Part shown: piece after piece, positions 10,507-22,862 of the stretch
Layout of the letters: each line of letters starts with the position of its first letter
Numbering within the stretch: the first letter of the stretch is position 1
Assembly (NCBI GenBank): GCA_029582165.1
Contig: CM055870.1
Location: forward strand, 2,629,332-2,693,331
Source: Portulaca oleracea
Lineage: Eukaryota > Streptophyta > Magnoliopsida > Caryophyllales > Portulacaceae
Direction of reading: 5' to 3'
Length of the DNA: 64,000 nucleotides
Translations under genes and position numbers: made by a program
The notes under the pieces: generated by a model
Databases searched by the model: none
Told to the model about the DNA's origin: nothing
The model's input: only the letters and a program-made list of their open reading frames with translations

Positions 10507-11740
10507 TAAATTGTTGGGGTACTGGATCATAATGCACTGAACTTTGACCTTGAACAATAATACATTGTATATTGGGGGACATTGAACAAGAATGTACTCA
10601 ATTGATCGACAGTGCCTAACTTGGCATCACCAAGTTCGCCACCGTCGTAATTGTATCATGTACATTATTGTTCAACACCCCTCAAAGTTCAATACATTAA
10701 TTATTGTCCAATGTCAAAATTCAGAGTATTATTGTCCAATACCCAAAAAATTCAGTATATTAACGTCCAAAAATCGTATATAAAAACCAAACACCTCATT
10801 TAACAATTATTTAAATACTTAAATTTATTTCATATTTTGCAAAACCAATTATTTTTCTTGTATATGTAGGACGTTATTATCAGCCACAAGACCACAATTA
10901 TTATTCGATTGTCGTACTGAAGGTTATCCAGTAATATTACTTGTCGTGGTGCGGTTATCACTAGCATGTGGAAAATATTTCTGGATTGCAGTCTTGACGT
11001 GAGGCTCCCACAAGGACGTGAATTATTGCCCCTGTATGTGTATGGTACTTGATACTGTTAAGTGTCAATGGACCCCAATCAACATTTATCTCATGCATAA
11101 ACACATTTACCAATTCAAGAAAATATATGGTAGAAGCTAGCAATAATTGTCTTTTTAAACCCTCAATGACATTCAATTAACTTGAGATTTTTTGTTAATT
11201 AACGGGTGTAAAATTTGCTTTCTTCTTTTCATTTTATCTATCGTTTTGATCTATGCTTCAACTATACTTTAAAATTTTTGAACTTTAATTTTCTAATTTA
11301 TACAATATTTTATTATAAAAAAATATTGTTATTAGAAACATAACAAAAACAGTATCATAAAATTGTAATTTTTAACAAAATATTACATAAAAATTTGATT
11401 AAGAAAAGACATTGATAAGAAACTAAGCAACATTTATCTCACTGCAACTAGAATGAAAGATGTGGGAGTCATAAAGTGATTGTGATTGAAAAAATATAAA
11501 TGCAAGAAGAGCATATGGAGGAAGCAATAATTAGCTTCCAAACCGTTGTATTGTAGTGCCAATGCCATCCATATTCATAGTGAAAGGTACTACGTTGGAG
11601 CTACCACCATGTGTAAAATATGTTTGGGTTGTACTCATCTCATCACTATATTAAAAGACTTGCTAACCACCAAAAAAAAAAAAAAAAGAAAACACTACTG
11701 ACCAACAAAAAATGTATAATAATATCTAGGATTGCTAACC
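10505..11740. other. AT-rich intergenic DNA, no gene recognised
   Basis: Contains scattered short repeats such as AATACATTGTATATTGG and TTCAATACATTAATTATTGTCC (10555-10760), possibly ends of a decayed element, but no clean terminal repeat or target duplication. About 11541-11660 belongs to a local four-copy repeat also found near 16435, 17412 and 54712. An A-run lies at about 11673-11687. Confidence 0.4.
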
Positions 11741-11741
11741 A

Positions 11742-11890
11742 ATGAGTTCTTAGCTCAGCTGGTATCCGTTGCATTGTGGTAATCTACATATCCCATGATC
11801 AATTTTTGGGAGCAGCAACAAATGTGTATGTCTGGTTTCCCCTATAGACTAATAGACCAATTAAACTTTCTCTAAAATAGAGAATTTAGG
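11742..11890 (+). mobile_element. SINE-like fragment with a tRNA-type A box
   Basis: The phrase TTCTTAGCTCAGCTGGTA (about 11745-11763) resembles the internal A box of tRNA-derived SINEs. The expected B box is degenerate (ATGATCAAT region), and the tail text AGACTAATAGACCAATTAA is the kind of sequence I associate with SINE bodies. No poly-A end or target duplication was found. A weak call, based on the A box and general form. Confidence 0.4.
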
Positions 11891-11920
11891 GGTAGTTGTA
11901 TCGCCAGGGCTTCACCCCCG

Positions 11921-12406
11921 ATGGGAGCGGCCAAACTCAACTTCGATGGATCGCTCGCAAATAACTCGACAGCAGGCAAATTCATTATTAGGGATTTGAG
12001 GGGCAATGTCCTAAGGATGGGTGTGAGAGCTTATGGTGATGCGCCCATTTTGGTTGCTGAAGCCAGGACTCTTAGGGATGGCCTTCTAGAGGCCATAAGC
12101 ACAGGCTTCAAGAACATTATTATTGAAGGACATAAACTGGTGGTGATTCAAGCGCTAAAAGGCGTGTTTATAAGCCCTTCGCAAATTAAAGGGATCATTC
12201 ATGACATCCAAACTCTTTTAAAGCGATGTCAGGAAGTTCAGATTGCACACATCTTCAGAGAAGCCAATGTAACTGCTGACTGGTTATCAAAACAAAGGCA
12301 TTTACCAATGGTAGCCGGAACTTGGTCTAGTGTTCACAACCCATCTTTAAAAAATATCTTGTATCTAGATAAGACGGGTCAATTTCTTGTGAGAAGACAT
12401 CGTTAA
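11921..12406 (+). pseudogene. LINE-type RNase H domain remnant (161 aa)
   Basis: Open frame of 161 residues resembling the RNase H (RVT_3) domain at the C-terminus of plant LINE reverse transcriptases and stand-alone RNase H-like proteins. First acidic site: KLNFDGS (residue about 9). Second: VAEARTLRDGL (Glu about 49). The third expected Asp, normally in an EGDS-type phrase, reads EGHKLVV, so it is replaced by His. The last is in ANVTADWLSK. The frame is open upstream of the chosen ATG (codons for ASPP), so the fragment may begin earlier. No reverse transcriptase is attached. With a catalytic residue missing and no partner domain, I treat it as an inactive remnant. Confidence 0.6.
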
Positions 12407-13789
12407 GCCTGTTCTAAATTCTCTTTGTACTTGCCTCTTTAAAAAAAAAAGAAAATTTGGACCCCGAAATATAGGGTACTTAATTTTCTGGACTCTTGAT
12501 TTTCAATGTTTAATTTTTAGACTCTAAACCGTAAAAGGACCTTAAAGTTTGTTGGCTAAAAAAAGGTCTGTGTACCGTTTAATTTTCTTTGTCTTTTCAT
12601 GTTTGAATATCCCTCCCGATTGACGCCAAATTTAAGGACTATCGTTAAAACTGATATTGAAGCTATAATACAACTCTCTTATTCAGGTCGGAGCTTAGTT
12701 AGACGTCTAAGTACCTTAGGTATAAGTAATTCTGACATGAATAAAGAGGTGTACTATAGCCTCAATATCAATTTTGAACCTTAGTCCATAAGTTCGATGC
12801 CAATTAGGAGAGAAATTCAGTCGTGAAAGAAAAAAAGAACGGGAAATGGACTTTTTTAATATTTTTAATTAAATTTTATGGAATTTCTTATCGTCCTAAT
12901 TATGTATAACACACCATTAATATTTTTGATTAAATTTTATTATATTATAATTATAAGGAAATTATTTTCTTAATAAATTTTTTGGATTTACAATTTTCTT
13001 AAGAAATTCCAGATAATGTTTTTATTTGTATAAGAATTCTAATTAATCATACATTACAAATAATAGAATCAAATTAAATTAAAATAACAACGTAAATTAA
13101 TTAATGTACATGGTAAAGATATATTAATAGAACTCTAAATTTACCATAATATAATACAAACTTCAAATCATCATTTTCAATTTCATTATCATCCTTAAAT
13201 ACTACATATTCATCTTCATAGTCAATCTTCATCTTTAATATTCTTTAATGAAATGAAGATTAGTTTGTATATTGATGGATAGAAATTTGCAAAGAGAGAA
13301 GAGGTGGGGAAATTTGTAAAGGAAAATGAGAAGGGAAGTGTGTAAAGAGAAATGAGGAGGGAAAAATGTGGAGTAAATTGCATTTATTCTATATGACATT
13401 TGTTGTAATAATTTTTTCATACCCGACATTTGTGAAATAATTTTCAACCTACCTGACATTAAATTTTTGTGTTGTTTTTCTGTTTAGTTCAATTATTTTA
13501 GTTTTTCATCTTTTTTTATTTTCTTGGTGATAAATTTTTTTTATTTTCTATTTAAATTTGCAATATTCATTTATTTTAGTTCTATTAAATATTATTATGC
13601 ATATTTAATGATGCTATTTCTTCAAAATAAGCTTTCTGTTATACAGTTTTTAATGTCTCTTGTGTTGTCTATGGTATAAACCTACCTCTTTATATAATGG
13701 CAACATAAGTAAATAACAAATATTACGGAGTATTGAATTTAATTATACAAATTAAGGGTCATAATAATCTAGAGTTTCCTTCCTTGTTC
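12407..13789. other. AT-rich upstream region of Kunitz gene A1
   Basis: No gene recognised. From about 12870 to 13380 the sequence is nearly the same as 25860-26340, upstream of the A2 pseudogene (shared TTTTTTGGATTTACAATTTT and CTAATTAATCATACATTACA), which marks the left side of the tandem duplication. Minus-strand open frames here have no recognisable content. Confidence 0.55.
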
Positions 13790-13796
13790 TATAAAT
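13790..13796 (+). promoter_or_regulatory. TATA box of Kunitz A1
   Basis: TATAAAT, 72 bp before the ATG (78 bp start to start). The same CTATAAATTCGGGCCT context precedes the A2 pseudogene (about 26480), so this promoter core is shared by the two paralogs. Confidence 0.7.
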
Positions 13797-13867
13797 TCGG
13801 GCCTTCCTCTTGCCTTTGGTACCCAACCCAACCAAGAAAAACCCCCAAAGAACTAAGTAACCCAAAA

Positions 13868-14551
13868 ATGGCCCTCCAAAATTTCATCATCTTTTCCACC
13901 ACAACCCTCGTCCTCGTCCTCCTCCTCCTATCCCTCTCCCCCCACCCAACCACTGCTCAATTCCGGCAACTCGTCCTCGACACCGCGGGCAACCCGGTGG
14001 AACCCGGGAGTGAATACATCATCTCCGTAAGCAGTGCCCTACCACGCCTCTACGTGGAGAGCGTAACCCGCGCCCCCAAACCCGGCGAAAGGTGCCCTCT
14101 CTACGCATTCTCCCTGATCCATCCCTTCAACGTGCAGAAGGCTCAGCCGGTGCGATTCATCGTCTCCAACAACCCCAACCAGACACACTTCGCCGACTGG
14201 GAGGAAGTCAGAATCAACTCCGGGGCCAGCCTCCGGTGCAGGAGCCGTGGGTTCTGGACCATGGTTCGAGACCAGACCACCGGCGAGATCCAGGTTGTCG
14301 CGGCCGGGGCTCCCAGGGGCACCCCCGTGTCGTCGTTCCGGCTCAGGAGGGTCGACCCATCCTTCCCGACCTATAGCATTAACTACTGCAACGGACATGA
14401 TTGTCGCCCTCTGGTGAAATCCAGTACTCAGACGACGGAGAATGAGATGGCCAGTGTCCTGGCTTGGCGTACCGATGACCAGGCCAACTCTAGGGGTCTT
14501 CGAGTCAGCTTCATCAAGAAGCCTACTACTCCGGATTTGGCCGACGAATGA
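13868..14551 (+). CDS. Kunitz-type protease inhibitor, subtype A (A1)
   Basis: Intronless gene for a 227-aa secreted Kunitz (soybean trypsin inhibitor/miraculin) family protein. Residues 1-30 are a signal peptide with a long Leu/Val core, so the mature form starts near Gln31. The family signature is VLDTAGNPVEPGSEYII (36-52). Four cysteines (76, 124, 174, 179) match the usual two disulfides, and NQT at 104 is a possible N-glycosylation site. The family inhibits serine or other proteases in defence or storage. The usual Arg/Lys P1 site after the first disulfide cysteine is not obvious (CPLYAFSLIHPFNV), so the target cannot be stated. The start is the ATG in AAAAATGGCC; an upstream in-frame extension from 13733 runs through the TATA region and is rejected. 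Its neighbour A2 is a broken duplicate. Confidence 0.9.
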   Translation: MALQNFIIFSTTTLVLVLLLLSLSPHPTTAQFRQLVLDTAGNPVEPGSEYIISVSSALPRLYVESVTRAPKPGERCPLYAFSLIHPFNVQKAQPVRFIVSNNPNQTHFADWEEVRINSGASLRCRSRGFWTMVRDQTTGEIQVVAAGAPRGTPVSSFRLRRVDPSFPTYSINYCNGHDCRPLVKSSTQTTENEMASVLAWRTDDQANSRGLRVSFIKKPTTPDLADE

Positions 14552-17500
14552 AGACTCTTGTTAATGAATGGAAGAAATAATGTAATGTAATAATGTTTTA
14601 AATAAATAAAGACATGCTCCATCTATGGCTTAGATCTCTACATCTGGCCAAGATGACCCAATGCATGCGTCTGTGTAACTTGTTCCCTGTTCTTAATTTA
14701 TCTTATTTTTACCTTTTTCTTGTTTTATTCCTTCCTTAATTTATGACTTATGAGTAAGCCAGTAAGGTATACATAGATATTGATCAAGTTGACACATGAT
14801 AAAGAATAACTCAAATGAACGAAGAAAAAGTAGGAAAGAGAAGCTGACAAATGAGAGAGAAGATAAGAATTCCACTAATGAAGTCCCACATTACATATGC
14901 TCTAAAAGTACAACGATTAATGTATAACTAAATTAGTATCTATATTATTTCTCAAAGTTAACAATTATGAGTTTAATCGTATTAGATGATTCATATGATG
15001 AGATTGTCATTTATAATTAATGTTATCATTAATATTTACTATCATCATAAATGTTCTCATATATAGTAGATAAACATGAATAATAATTACTAAAAAAAAT
15101 ACTAATGATCCTTACTTTCACCAATTGTATAACAATAATTATTACTTTCATTTTGGATTCTGGTGGTCTAAAAAATAAATAAAATTGGATTCTTGTGGGA
15201 CAGCACCGAATGTATATCCTAAAGTTCACAGATTTTGAGTTGCATTTTTTTCAAAACTTAGTATAACACTTTACCACGGTTTTTAAAGAATTTATGGCGT
15301 TACTCCCAAATTTTTTTCAATTTTTTTTTACGATTTTTTCACTTTTATTTCTTTTAAAAAATCATAATAACTACTCGAATTCTCGAAAAAATAATTTAAA
15401 AATTTAGTTAGTAACTACACTTCATCACCCTTCTGGGGACATGAATGGAAAGGACAAAAGCAATATACGGCAGGAGTAAAAAAAAATAAATAGAATATGG
15501 AGGTGGAGTTGGAGTTGGAGTTGGTAACACTACAATCCAATTATATTTTTTTGGAACACCATAATTCAAAATACAAATAAGAATTATTACTATCCAATTA
15601 GTGAAAATAGGGATTATTAGAATCCGATTTCCCTATTTATAATCATGAAACCATAAGTTATAGATATTCGAAATAGTTACTTGTATTAACTATCTTAATT
15701 TCAAATACATATTATTGTCAAATGGAATATTAGGGATCAGTCTCACTCAACCTATATGACCCTACCTAACAATTATGCGCTTTACAAAGGAAAGGTCGAG
15801 TTCAGCCAAGGACTAAGATTGATTGCCTTTCAATCCACAATCGTAATTATAGGGATACACTTTAGGATAAAGCATTTTATTCTATATTTTTTAAATAAAA
15901 GTTTTATTCTAGTTATTTTTTTAAAAATGACATTCATTGAAAATTTTGCATCATTAGTTTGTAGAGTGAATCTCATTCGTTAAAAATTTATATTTCAATA
16001 AACACAGTTAACTGTTACAATATATAAGTTGCTTTGATTAGTATATATTGATATCGATTTTGTAAGGTAGAATGACCAACAGTAATTTACTTTTTAATTA
16101 TGATAGTTGAAAAGAAAATTTAATTATGAAAGAATCTCCATAAAATTATAAAATTTTGTTCAAAATTGTATCTCAATATATAAATAGTACTACTTGATCA
16201 AAAATCACTTGGATGGTTTGATTAATATACATAATTTTGGTGTTTTAGATAGTTTGATTAATATACACAATTTTGGTGTAATATAGATAAAATCTACAAT
16301 AACTACAATTTTTAACTATGGTGGTTTAAATACTTTTTACTGGCAGTACAATCTCCCTTTTCCAACCCTCAATAAATTAAAATTAAAATTGAGAGTTTTT
16401 GTTATTTAAAAGTTCTAAAATGATGCCAGAAGACAATACAGAGTTGTCGTCCAAATGTTGTAGTGTAGTGCCAATGGCATCTTCATAGTACTATGGTCCT
16501 ATATATATAGCTAGCATGTGTAAAATATGTTTGGGTAGCATACTAGCATTCATCACTGTTATTGTCAATGTACTACAATCCATGCCCCCCATTAATTCAA
16601 GAATTGTAAATAACTAATATGTGTATATTATTTAAGTGGTCTACAATACATGTCTAGGATTAAAGTTCCATTTCCCACCACAAATGTTCCACAATCAATC
16701 AAAGATTAACTTGATCACAAAAATTGTGTGTAGTGATGCAAGACGATAAATCTGATCAATAAATAAAAGATTTGTTGGGTTTTGTGGTCCATTGAATCCT
16801 CGGTGGGGTCCAGAACGAGGCAAGAATCGGCAACAGGGGAGGCGTAACCAACGCGAAGTCGACGCTGGCTACGTGTGTCATAGCAGCCTTCAATCGGAAG
16901 ACGCGGCTAGCGCCCTTCAGGCGCTGCCTGCGTCTTTGGCACCCGTGTGCTACGGCGGCGGGAGTTTCCTATTTGTTATTTAGGTTATTTAGTTGTTTTG
17001 AAAGACACTGCTTGGTTCTGGGTGATGATACGTGTCTTGGGCAAGATACTGCTTAAGTGTCTTGCTACTTATGAAATTAATACTTATTATCATTTTTAAC
17101 TCTAATTTTTTTGACAGATATTATTAATTATCAATTATAAGAAGCTTGGAATAGTTGGCTACGCAAACAATTAAAATTAATACCCTAACGAATGAATTCC
17201 ATCCGTTGGACATATTTTAGATGCATTTTTGTAAATTTTAAAAAATATATTTACATATAGTTATAGAAACCAATCATGTAATCTTTTTTCAATTTAGTTT
17301 ACAAATATATATAAATTTTATATCATGACAAGACACATGAGTCTTGCCTAAAACAGTTATCATTTTCGGTTCTGAAATTTCTAGTAGGAAAATTGTGATG
17401 GAAAGAAATTGACGCAAGAAGACAATACAGAGGAAACAATAATTGTGTTCCAACCGTTGTATTGTAGTGCCAATGCCATATTCATAGTACTATGGTCCTA

Positions 17501-17685
17501 TATGTTCGATTTATATATAGCTAACATGTGTAAAATACCTTTCGGTTGTATTCATTAGTGTCAATGTCAATTATCCATGCTCACCAAACAAAGAACTCTA
17601 AATAACTAATATTTGTATATAAAAAGTTTGCCACCACAGATATTCCACAATCAACCAAGATTAATTTGATGATAAAAAATGTATT
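14552..17685. other. Intergenic region of block 1
   Basis: AT-rich and without recognised genes. AATAAATAAA at about 14600-14609 is a likely polyadenylation signal for Kunitz A1. Most of the stretch is paralogous to 49956-55990 of block 2. It holds two copies of the local repeat at about 16435-16590 and 17412-17600, with TATA-like ATATATATAG followed by CATGTGTAAAATATG. It also holds the empty sites corresponding to insertions in block 2 (15815-15825 and 16041-16056). Scattered open frames (15756, minus 15029) have no recognisable content. Confidence 0.6.
16787..16985. other. GC-rich island of unknown origin
   Basis: About 200 bp of clearly higher GC content in AT-rich surroundings, present in block 1 but absent from the matching position in block 2 (near 55235), so it is part of an insertion beginning near 16770. 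An open frame of 63 codons (16792-16983) has no motif I recognise. It could be a piece of an unidentified retroelement or captured gene sequence. Confidence 0.35.
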
Positions 17686-18353
17686 TGTTGGGAAGATTGA
17701 AGGAGATAAACATCCTTTAAACAAGGCTCATGATAACAAATTAAGTAAGGTTTCATCTTATAACAAATTGTGCATGTTAAGAGAGTAATTCACCTGACTA
17801 ATATACGATGCATTTTCCCTTTACTTTTCCAGCATGAGACATTTTAATTTATTCATGGATGAATTTCAACAATCTCTCCCTTCATACATGAGACTCTTAC
17901 AAACCACATCGATAAGAGCTCCCTCTTGACTGAAAGTTAATTTTTTCTTGCCAAAATTGTTAGACACCATTGAGAGCCTACCACAGTCGCACCTTACTTT
18001 ATAGAGTCCACATCCTACTCCACCCGAGTCTCATGTCACCACTCTACTTTAGGAGTCTAACCGTGCATGCCATGTGTTTCCTGCTCATGTTCAAGGTACT
18101 TCTTAATTACAAGACCATCTTCTCGCAACTTGTGCCAATCCTAACGAACCATCGGTTCTGATACCACTTGTTGGGGAGGTCCAAGGCGGGAGTTCATCTC
18201 AACAAAAATTTTCAATAACAAATTTAGTGAGGTTCCATCTTAAAATCAATCAATGTTAAGAAGAGTAACCTAATTGACTTATATACTATGTCATTCCCTT
18301 TTATTTTACTGATATGACTTATGAGGCATTTTACTAATGGATAAATCCCGACA
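17686..18353 (-). mobile_element. TRIM-type miniature LTR retrotransposon (TRIM-1)
   Basis: Two direct LTRs of about 185 bp (17686-17871 and 18169-18353) flank roughly 300 bp without coding capacity. Read on the minus strand, the LTR is followed by a primer-binding site TGGTATCAGAACC (plus 18154-18166), complementary to initiator tRNA-Met, and the far end has a purine tract AAGGGAGAGA (plus about 17873-17883). That arrangement defines a TRIM. No matching 5-bp target duplication is visible. Related sequences are TRIM-2 (56070-56577) and solo LTRs at 53141 and 56650. The open frame 17970-18161 is internal TRIM sequence. Confidence 0.8.
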
Positions 18354-18527
18354 ATACATAATCATGCAAAAAGATAATTCTCTGGAAGAATTAAAAAATT
18401 TACCACTAGAGCAAAATTTGGTAATTTACTTCAGTTCCAATCCATTTATAACATTTAACGATGGGCCATGTGAATATGTACTATTCCAGACCTTATCACA
18501 TGTGATTTCGATTTTAGGCCTTTTTTT
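18354..18527. other. Spacer between TRIM-1 and the hAT-like remnant
   Basis: The first 20 bp (TAATCATGCAAAAAGATAAT region) match block 2 at about 56583; beyond 18376 the sequence is private to block 1. Nothing else recognised. An open frame at 18337-18549 spans the TRIM border and is not a gene. Confidence 0.4.
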
Positions 18528-18845
18528 ACAACTAGTTGGTAGCTGTTAGTTGTTAGCTTGTAGCTGTTAGTTGATAGCTGATTGGGTTAGCTGTTTGACT
18601 TTAACTGTTTGGGCTAGCTGATTATAGAAAATGTGTTTGGTAAAGTAGCTTTTAATTTTATAAAAAGTTATCTCAAAAAGTTTCATCAAGTAGCTTTTTG
18701 AAAACTAACTTATTACTCCAAAAAGCTAATATAAAAAATCTACTTACCAAACACCTCAAGTAGCCTTTTAACGTTGGTCAAAAAGATAAAAGCTTCCAAA
18801 AAGCTAAAAGCTACGCAAAAAACTGAGTAGCCAAACACCCCCTTA
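18528..18845. mobile_element. hAT-like miniature element remnant
   Basis: The right end reads GCCAAACACCCCCTTAG, a form typical of plant hAT miniature elements (the inverse begins with GGGGGTGTTTGGC). The body contains many AGCTTTT/AAAAGCT inverted repeats and GTAGCTGTTAG repeats near 18538-18580. No matching left terminal repeat or 8-bp target duplication was found, so the left end is probably truncated. Confidence 0.5.
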
Positions 18846-19149
18846 GTCTGTTATATTGAATGAAGAAAGAGGACAATCATGTACATACAATAATTAAAAT
18901 TGATAGTACGCAACGATATTATATGAGTCCAACTCTATCACCCATATTAACTTAGTAGACGCGCACACAGTAAGGATCCGCTCTTTTACAGAGTTGGTGC
19001 GGTGCGGTACCACCGTACCATACTCTTTAGTTTCTAATAAACTTTACCAGACCATAATTATTATCAGTATATTTTTTCACTTTTTTCTCTTTTCACTTTT
19101 CACTTTTCTCATCTATTTGTAATTATTTTGGTATTATCTATAATAATAA
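18846..19149. other. Spacer, no feature recognised
   Basis: AT-rich. A short GGTGCGGTGCGGTACCACCGTA stretch with internal inverted symmetry at about 18997-19020 is the only structured sequence. No coding signal. Confidence 0.35.
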
Positions 19150-19903
19150 TCTATATAATATTACTAGTAAAGTTTGTGGGTCCCGCAGAATGGAGAATGG
19201 AGATTGTTTGTAGGGATTCTAACCAATGAGAAAGCACATAAATACTAAATTAAATTATTTTGGTGCAAATATTTGTAATTATTTTGGTGTAATCTATAAT
19301 AATAATAATAATAATAATAATACAATATTAATAGTAAAGTTTAATTTTTTATATGCTCATATTTATTTATTTATTTTAAGTTACATGTTTAATTATCCAC
19401 TAAAAATGGTTCAAATATTTCTAATATTTTCAATAAAGTCTGTTTTTAGTTCTTTTTACAACTTATGTTGTACGATAATTAAGGCCACGTCTTTTATAAA
19501 TGAAAAGATCGGCTAACTCACCACATCAGTATATACTATATTTATTCAAATGCATAGAGGACAAGAGATGACTGTTTATCGTGACGTTAGCATCAAATGT
19601 ATCATGCTGATCCAAAATAGGCATTCACCAAACAACTTTGTCTCGGAATGCAATTGTTAATCTATCCTCAAAATTATAAGTATATTATTGTCATATATTT
19701 GTGAAGTAGTTACCTATTAGTTTGAATAATTTTGTAACGGTTTTGGGCTGGGTTTAACTTTTTTTGCAACTGAATTGTTGGTCCCTATATATTAATGTTT
19801 TGTTCTTTTTAATTTACATATGTAGGTATCATTTAATTTTTCTTTTAAATTAAAATAATAACTATTTTGTTACATTCCGTGCATCGCACGGGTTGAAGAC
19901 TAG
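19150..19903 (+). mobile_element. Non-autonomous Helitron-like element
   Basis: Begins TCTATATAATATTACTAG after an A and ends CTAG before a T, as expected for insertion between A and T. About 10 bp before the 3' end is the hairpin CCGTGCATCGCACGG (about 19877-19891), a classical plant Helitron terminator. It has no Rep/helicase coding capacity. It contains a (TAA)n-like tract (19290-19322). The phrase GTAATTATTTTGGTnTAATCTATAATAATAAT occurs twice: about 19121-19150, just before the element, and about 19276-19305, inside it. No terminal repeats or target duplication, as normal for this class. Confidence 0.6.
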
Positions 19904-20357
19904 TTGTAACGCCCCGGAAATTCAATTATGGAAAAGTCAAAGTCAAACTAACGTTAACAGACAAAACTTAGCGGAAGACTTCAAATTTAGTGTGGGCGTC
20001 ACTCCCGTATAAAACAACTGTCTGCTAACGTTAACTACTAACAACTCCAAAACAACACTTTAAGATTTCATAACGAAAACAATATAAAAAGATTCAAGGA
20101 CTTCTAGACTCGTCGCCCTCACTTCTAATTCCCGTCCCCAGCATTTAGATCTTCACCTGAAAACAAAACATTTCAAAAATGAGGGGGAAATCTCAATAAT
20201 ATCTACCCCTAACGTTAAAAACAGTTTAAGTTCATTTCAATTCATTTGGGGGAGAGGGACCGAATCAAACGTTTTACAAACCTTTAATCCCATACTGTTT
20301 CCTCAACCCATCCAATCCATATTTTAATTTGCGGGCGGGATACCAAATCCCTTAAAG

Positions 20358-20505
20358 TAACATCGCCTACCAAAGGCATCAAGAACATCGCCTACCAAAG
20401 GCATAAATAATATCGCCCACCAAAGGCATCAAACATCGCCTACCAAAGGCATCAAGAACATCGCCCACCAAAGGCATAAATAATATCGCCTACCAAAGGC
20501 AACAA
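20358..20505. repeat. Short tandem repeats inside the solo LTR
   Basis: Seven units of ATCGCCYACCAAAGGCATMA with alternating short spacers (AGAAC or AATAAT), 18-26 bp each. Confidence 0.85.
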
Positions 20506-22384
20506 AATTCTATCCTATATCAGGGAAGGAAGCCCTGATCTCCTGGTCCATAACCCAGCAGGTTCTTACACCTGCACAACAGGTTATCCCCCGAAACCCG
20601 CTTAACGTTTCCACTTGAATTATTTATACAATATTCAACTCAACTCACGACTCTCAAGTCAAACCATCCCAAGTTATCAAAACCACTAAGAAAACTTCGA
20701 ATAAAAGACCATCCAATTTCTCAACTCAAAAAAACCAAGATCACAATCGAATCAAAAGATTATCAAAACAGATGGTCGTATTTCCACAAAAGTCCCCTTT
20801 CGGGATGCAATTCTCAAAAAATATATTATAAAACATCAAAACACATTTAAAGAGCATCCCGGTGGGGATTAGATCATAGACAATTACCTGAATAACGTCA
20901 CAGTACAGCAATAAGAAGAACACACTTGAGCTCACTATCATCACGCACTAACTCGGGCCTAGAATAAGAATAATTATCTAATCAAAACGCGTTCTAACGA
21001 AGTTAGTATCAACTATTAACTACCTAACCCATCCCCTAGGAACACTTAGGTTCCTATCATTTATGATTTACACTTAACACACTCAAGGAACAAGTTCACA
21101 CATAAAATTTACTCAACAATTTTCATAAATAAAAGCAAGCAGAGGACAGATTGTAACATTCACATAAAACGGGTCACAACTCGACTTCCCGACATCCTAT
21201 GGGTCTGGTTCTGGACTTTTCAGAAACCTCGGGATGTCTACTAAAACTTCTATGTTGATGACCAAGCCCATATCAGTCCCGAAGAACTCTAAAAAGACTA
21301 TAACTCCAGTCCCAATTGGTCCAGATCTGACAGGTTCTGGTAAAAAGACTATAACTCGGGTTATACAAATCAAACGTTCGATCCGTAAAATTCCTATGGT
21401 TCCTAACATCTAAGGGAACCTCCAGTCCAAAGGGTTCGATCAAAAGGTAACTACACTAGCCGTGGTGACTCGATCTTTAGACACTAACGAAACTGTCCCG
21501 ATCCCGGTTCTTAATAAATTTGTAATTTCGGTTCTAACTTTTACCAATCGGTCTTGGGGTTCTAATTTGGGTTTAAAAACAATAACTTAGGGTCAAAGGT
21601 ATATAGTCCAACCCAACTAAGGTCCAACATTAAACTTTGTAGAATTAAACTTATTTTTTAAAAACAAGAAACACTTTAATAAAATTTTAATAAAACTTAA
21701 GTCGTACAAGAACTATAATAATTTCTTAAAACATAAAACACGTAAACAAGGTTCAAGAATTAATAAAGGTGGTTATAACATGTGGGTTTCTTTAATCAAG
21801 ATTCAAGAAGGACTTAGAAAAAAAATAAACATAAGGAACAATATACATGTAGTTACTAATCAAGAATTTCAACAACTAATTCTTTTACTAAACTCAATCA
21901 AGATTCCTGATTTCATTAACAAGAATTTAACTTGTAGTAGGTTAACTAATTTATTTAACAAACTTAATAAGATTTACTTTTAAGGAACAATAAAGAACAT
22001 AACGATTTATTTAACTAAAACATTCAAGAATTTACCTAGGTAATTTAGTTCTCAGATTCGTGCATACAATAATATTGTGGTCTAAATCCTAACATCATTA
22101 TAAGTTAAAGATACAATAAACGATTCAGCCCTAACGATTTAACTATTACAACCTAATCTAATTACAATAAAATTACAACATAAAATTACATATAACAAAT
22201 AAACAAATTACACATAACAATTAACAATTTACACATCATTACAACCAAGAACAAGATTACATATAATTTTCCTAATTACAAAACTAATAATACAATTCAA
22301 TAAGTTAATAAAACAATTATATTTTGAAATTAAAAACAGAAAAGAAAAAGGAAAAAGAAAAGGAAATATCAAAAACAATATGGA

Positions 22385-22822
22385 AATCAGTTAGGGTTTT
22401 AGGGTTAGGGTTTACGTAGGGTTAGGGCACGGTGCAGGCGGCGGCTGGGTGGACGGAGGTCGGGGTCGAGGTCGGCGGTCAGGGGCGGCGTCGGAGTCGG
22501 CGGCGGGGAAGTGGTCGCAAGGGTTTTCGGTCGAACAGCAGTAACGATGACAGCAGCAGCGGCGATGACGACAAGGAGGCGCACGGTGGTAATGGCGTCG
22601 TCGGCTTTTGGTGGCGTTTGGTGAGGGTGCGGCGACGAGGACGTCGCTGGTGGATGTTGCGGCGCGGCGGGGTGGTCTGCAGTGACCAAGATCGAGAGAG
22701 AAAGAGGGAGGAGGAGTACGATTGAGAGAGGGAGAAAGAGAGCGTCGATGGTTGCGGTGGTTCGCCTGCGGAGGTGGTGGTCCAGCGCGCGGCGGCTGTG
22801 CGGGTGGCTGCTGGGGCGCGGC

Positions 22823-22862
<40 letters not shown>

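Noticed and set aside
10319..10582. Minus-strand open frames of 62 and 87 codons
   Set aside because: Translation of the (TA)n tract into alternating Ile/Tyr; no start context or domain.
14039..14398. 119-codon minus-strand open frame opposite Kunitz A1, and similar ones opposite B1 and B2
   Set aside because: Shadow frames of GC-rich coding sequence; no recognisable content and not conserved as proteins.
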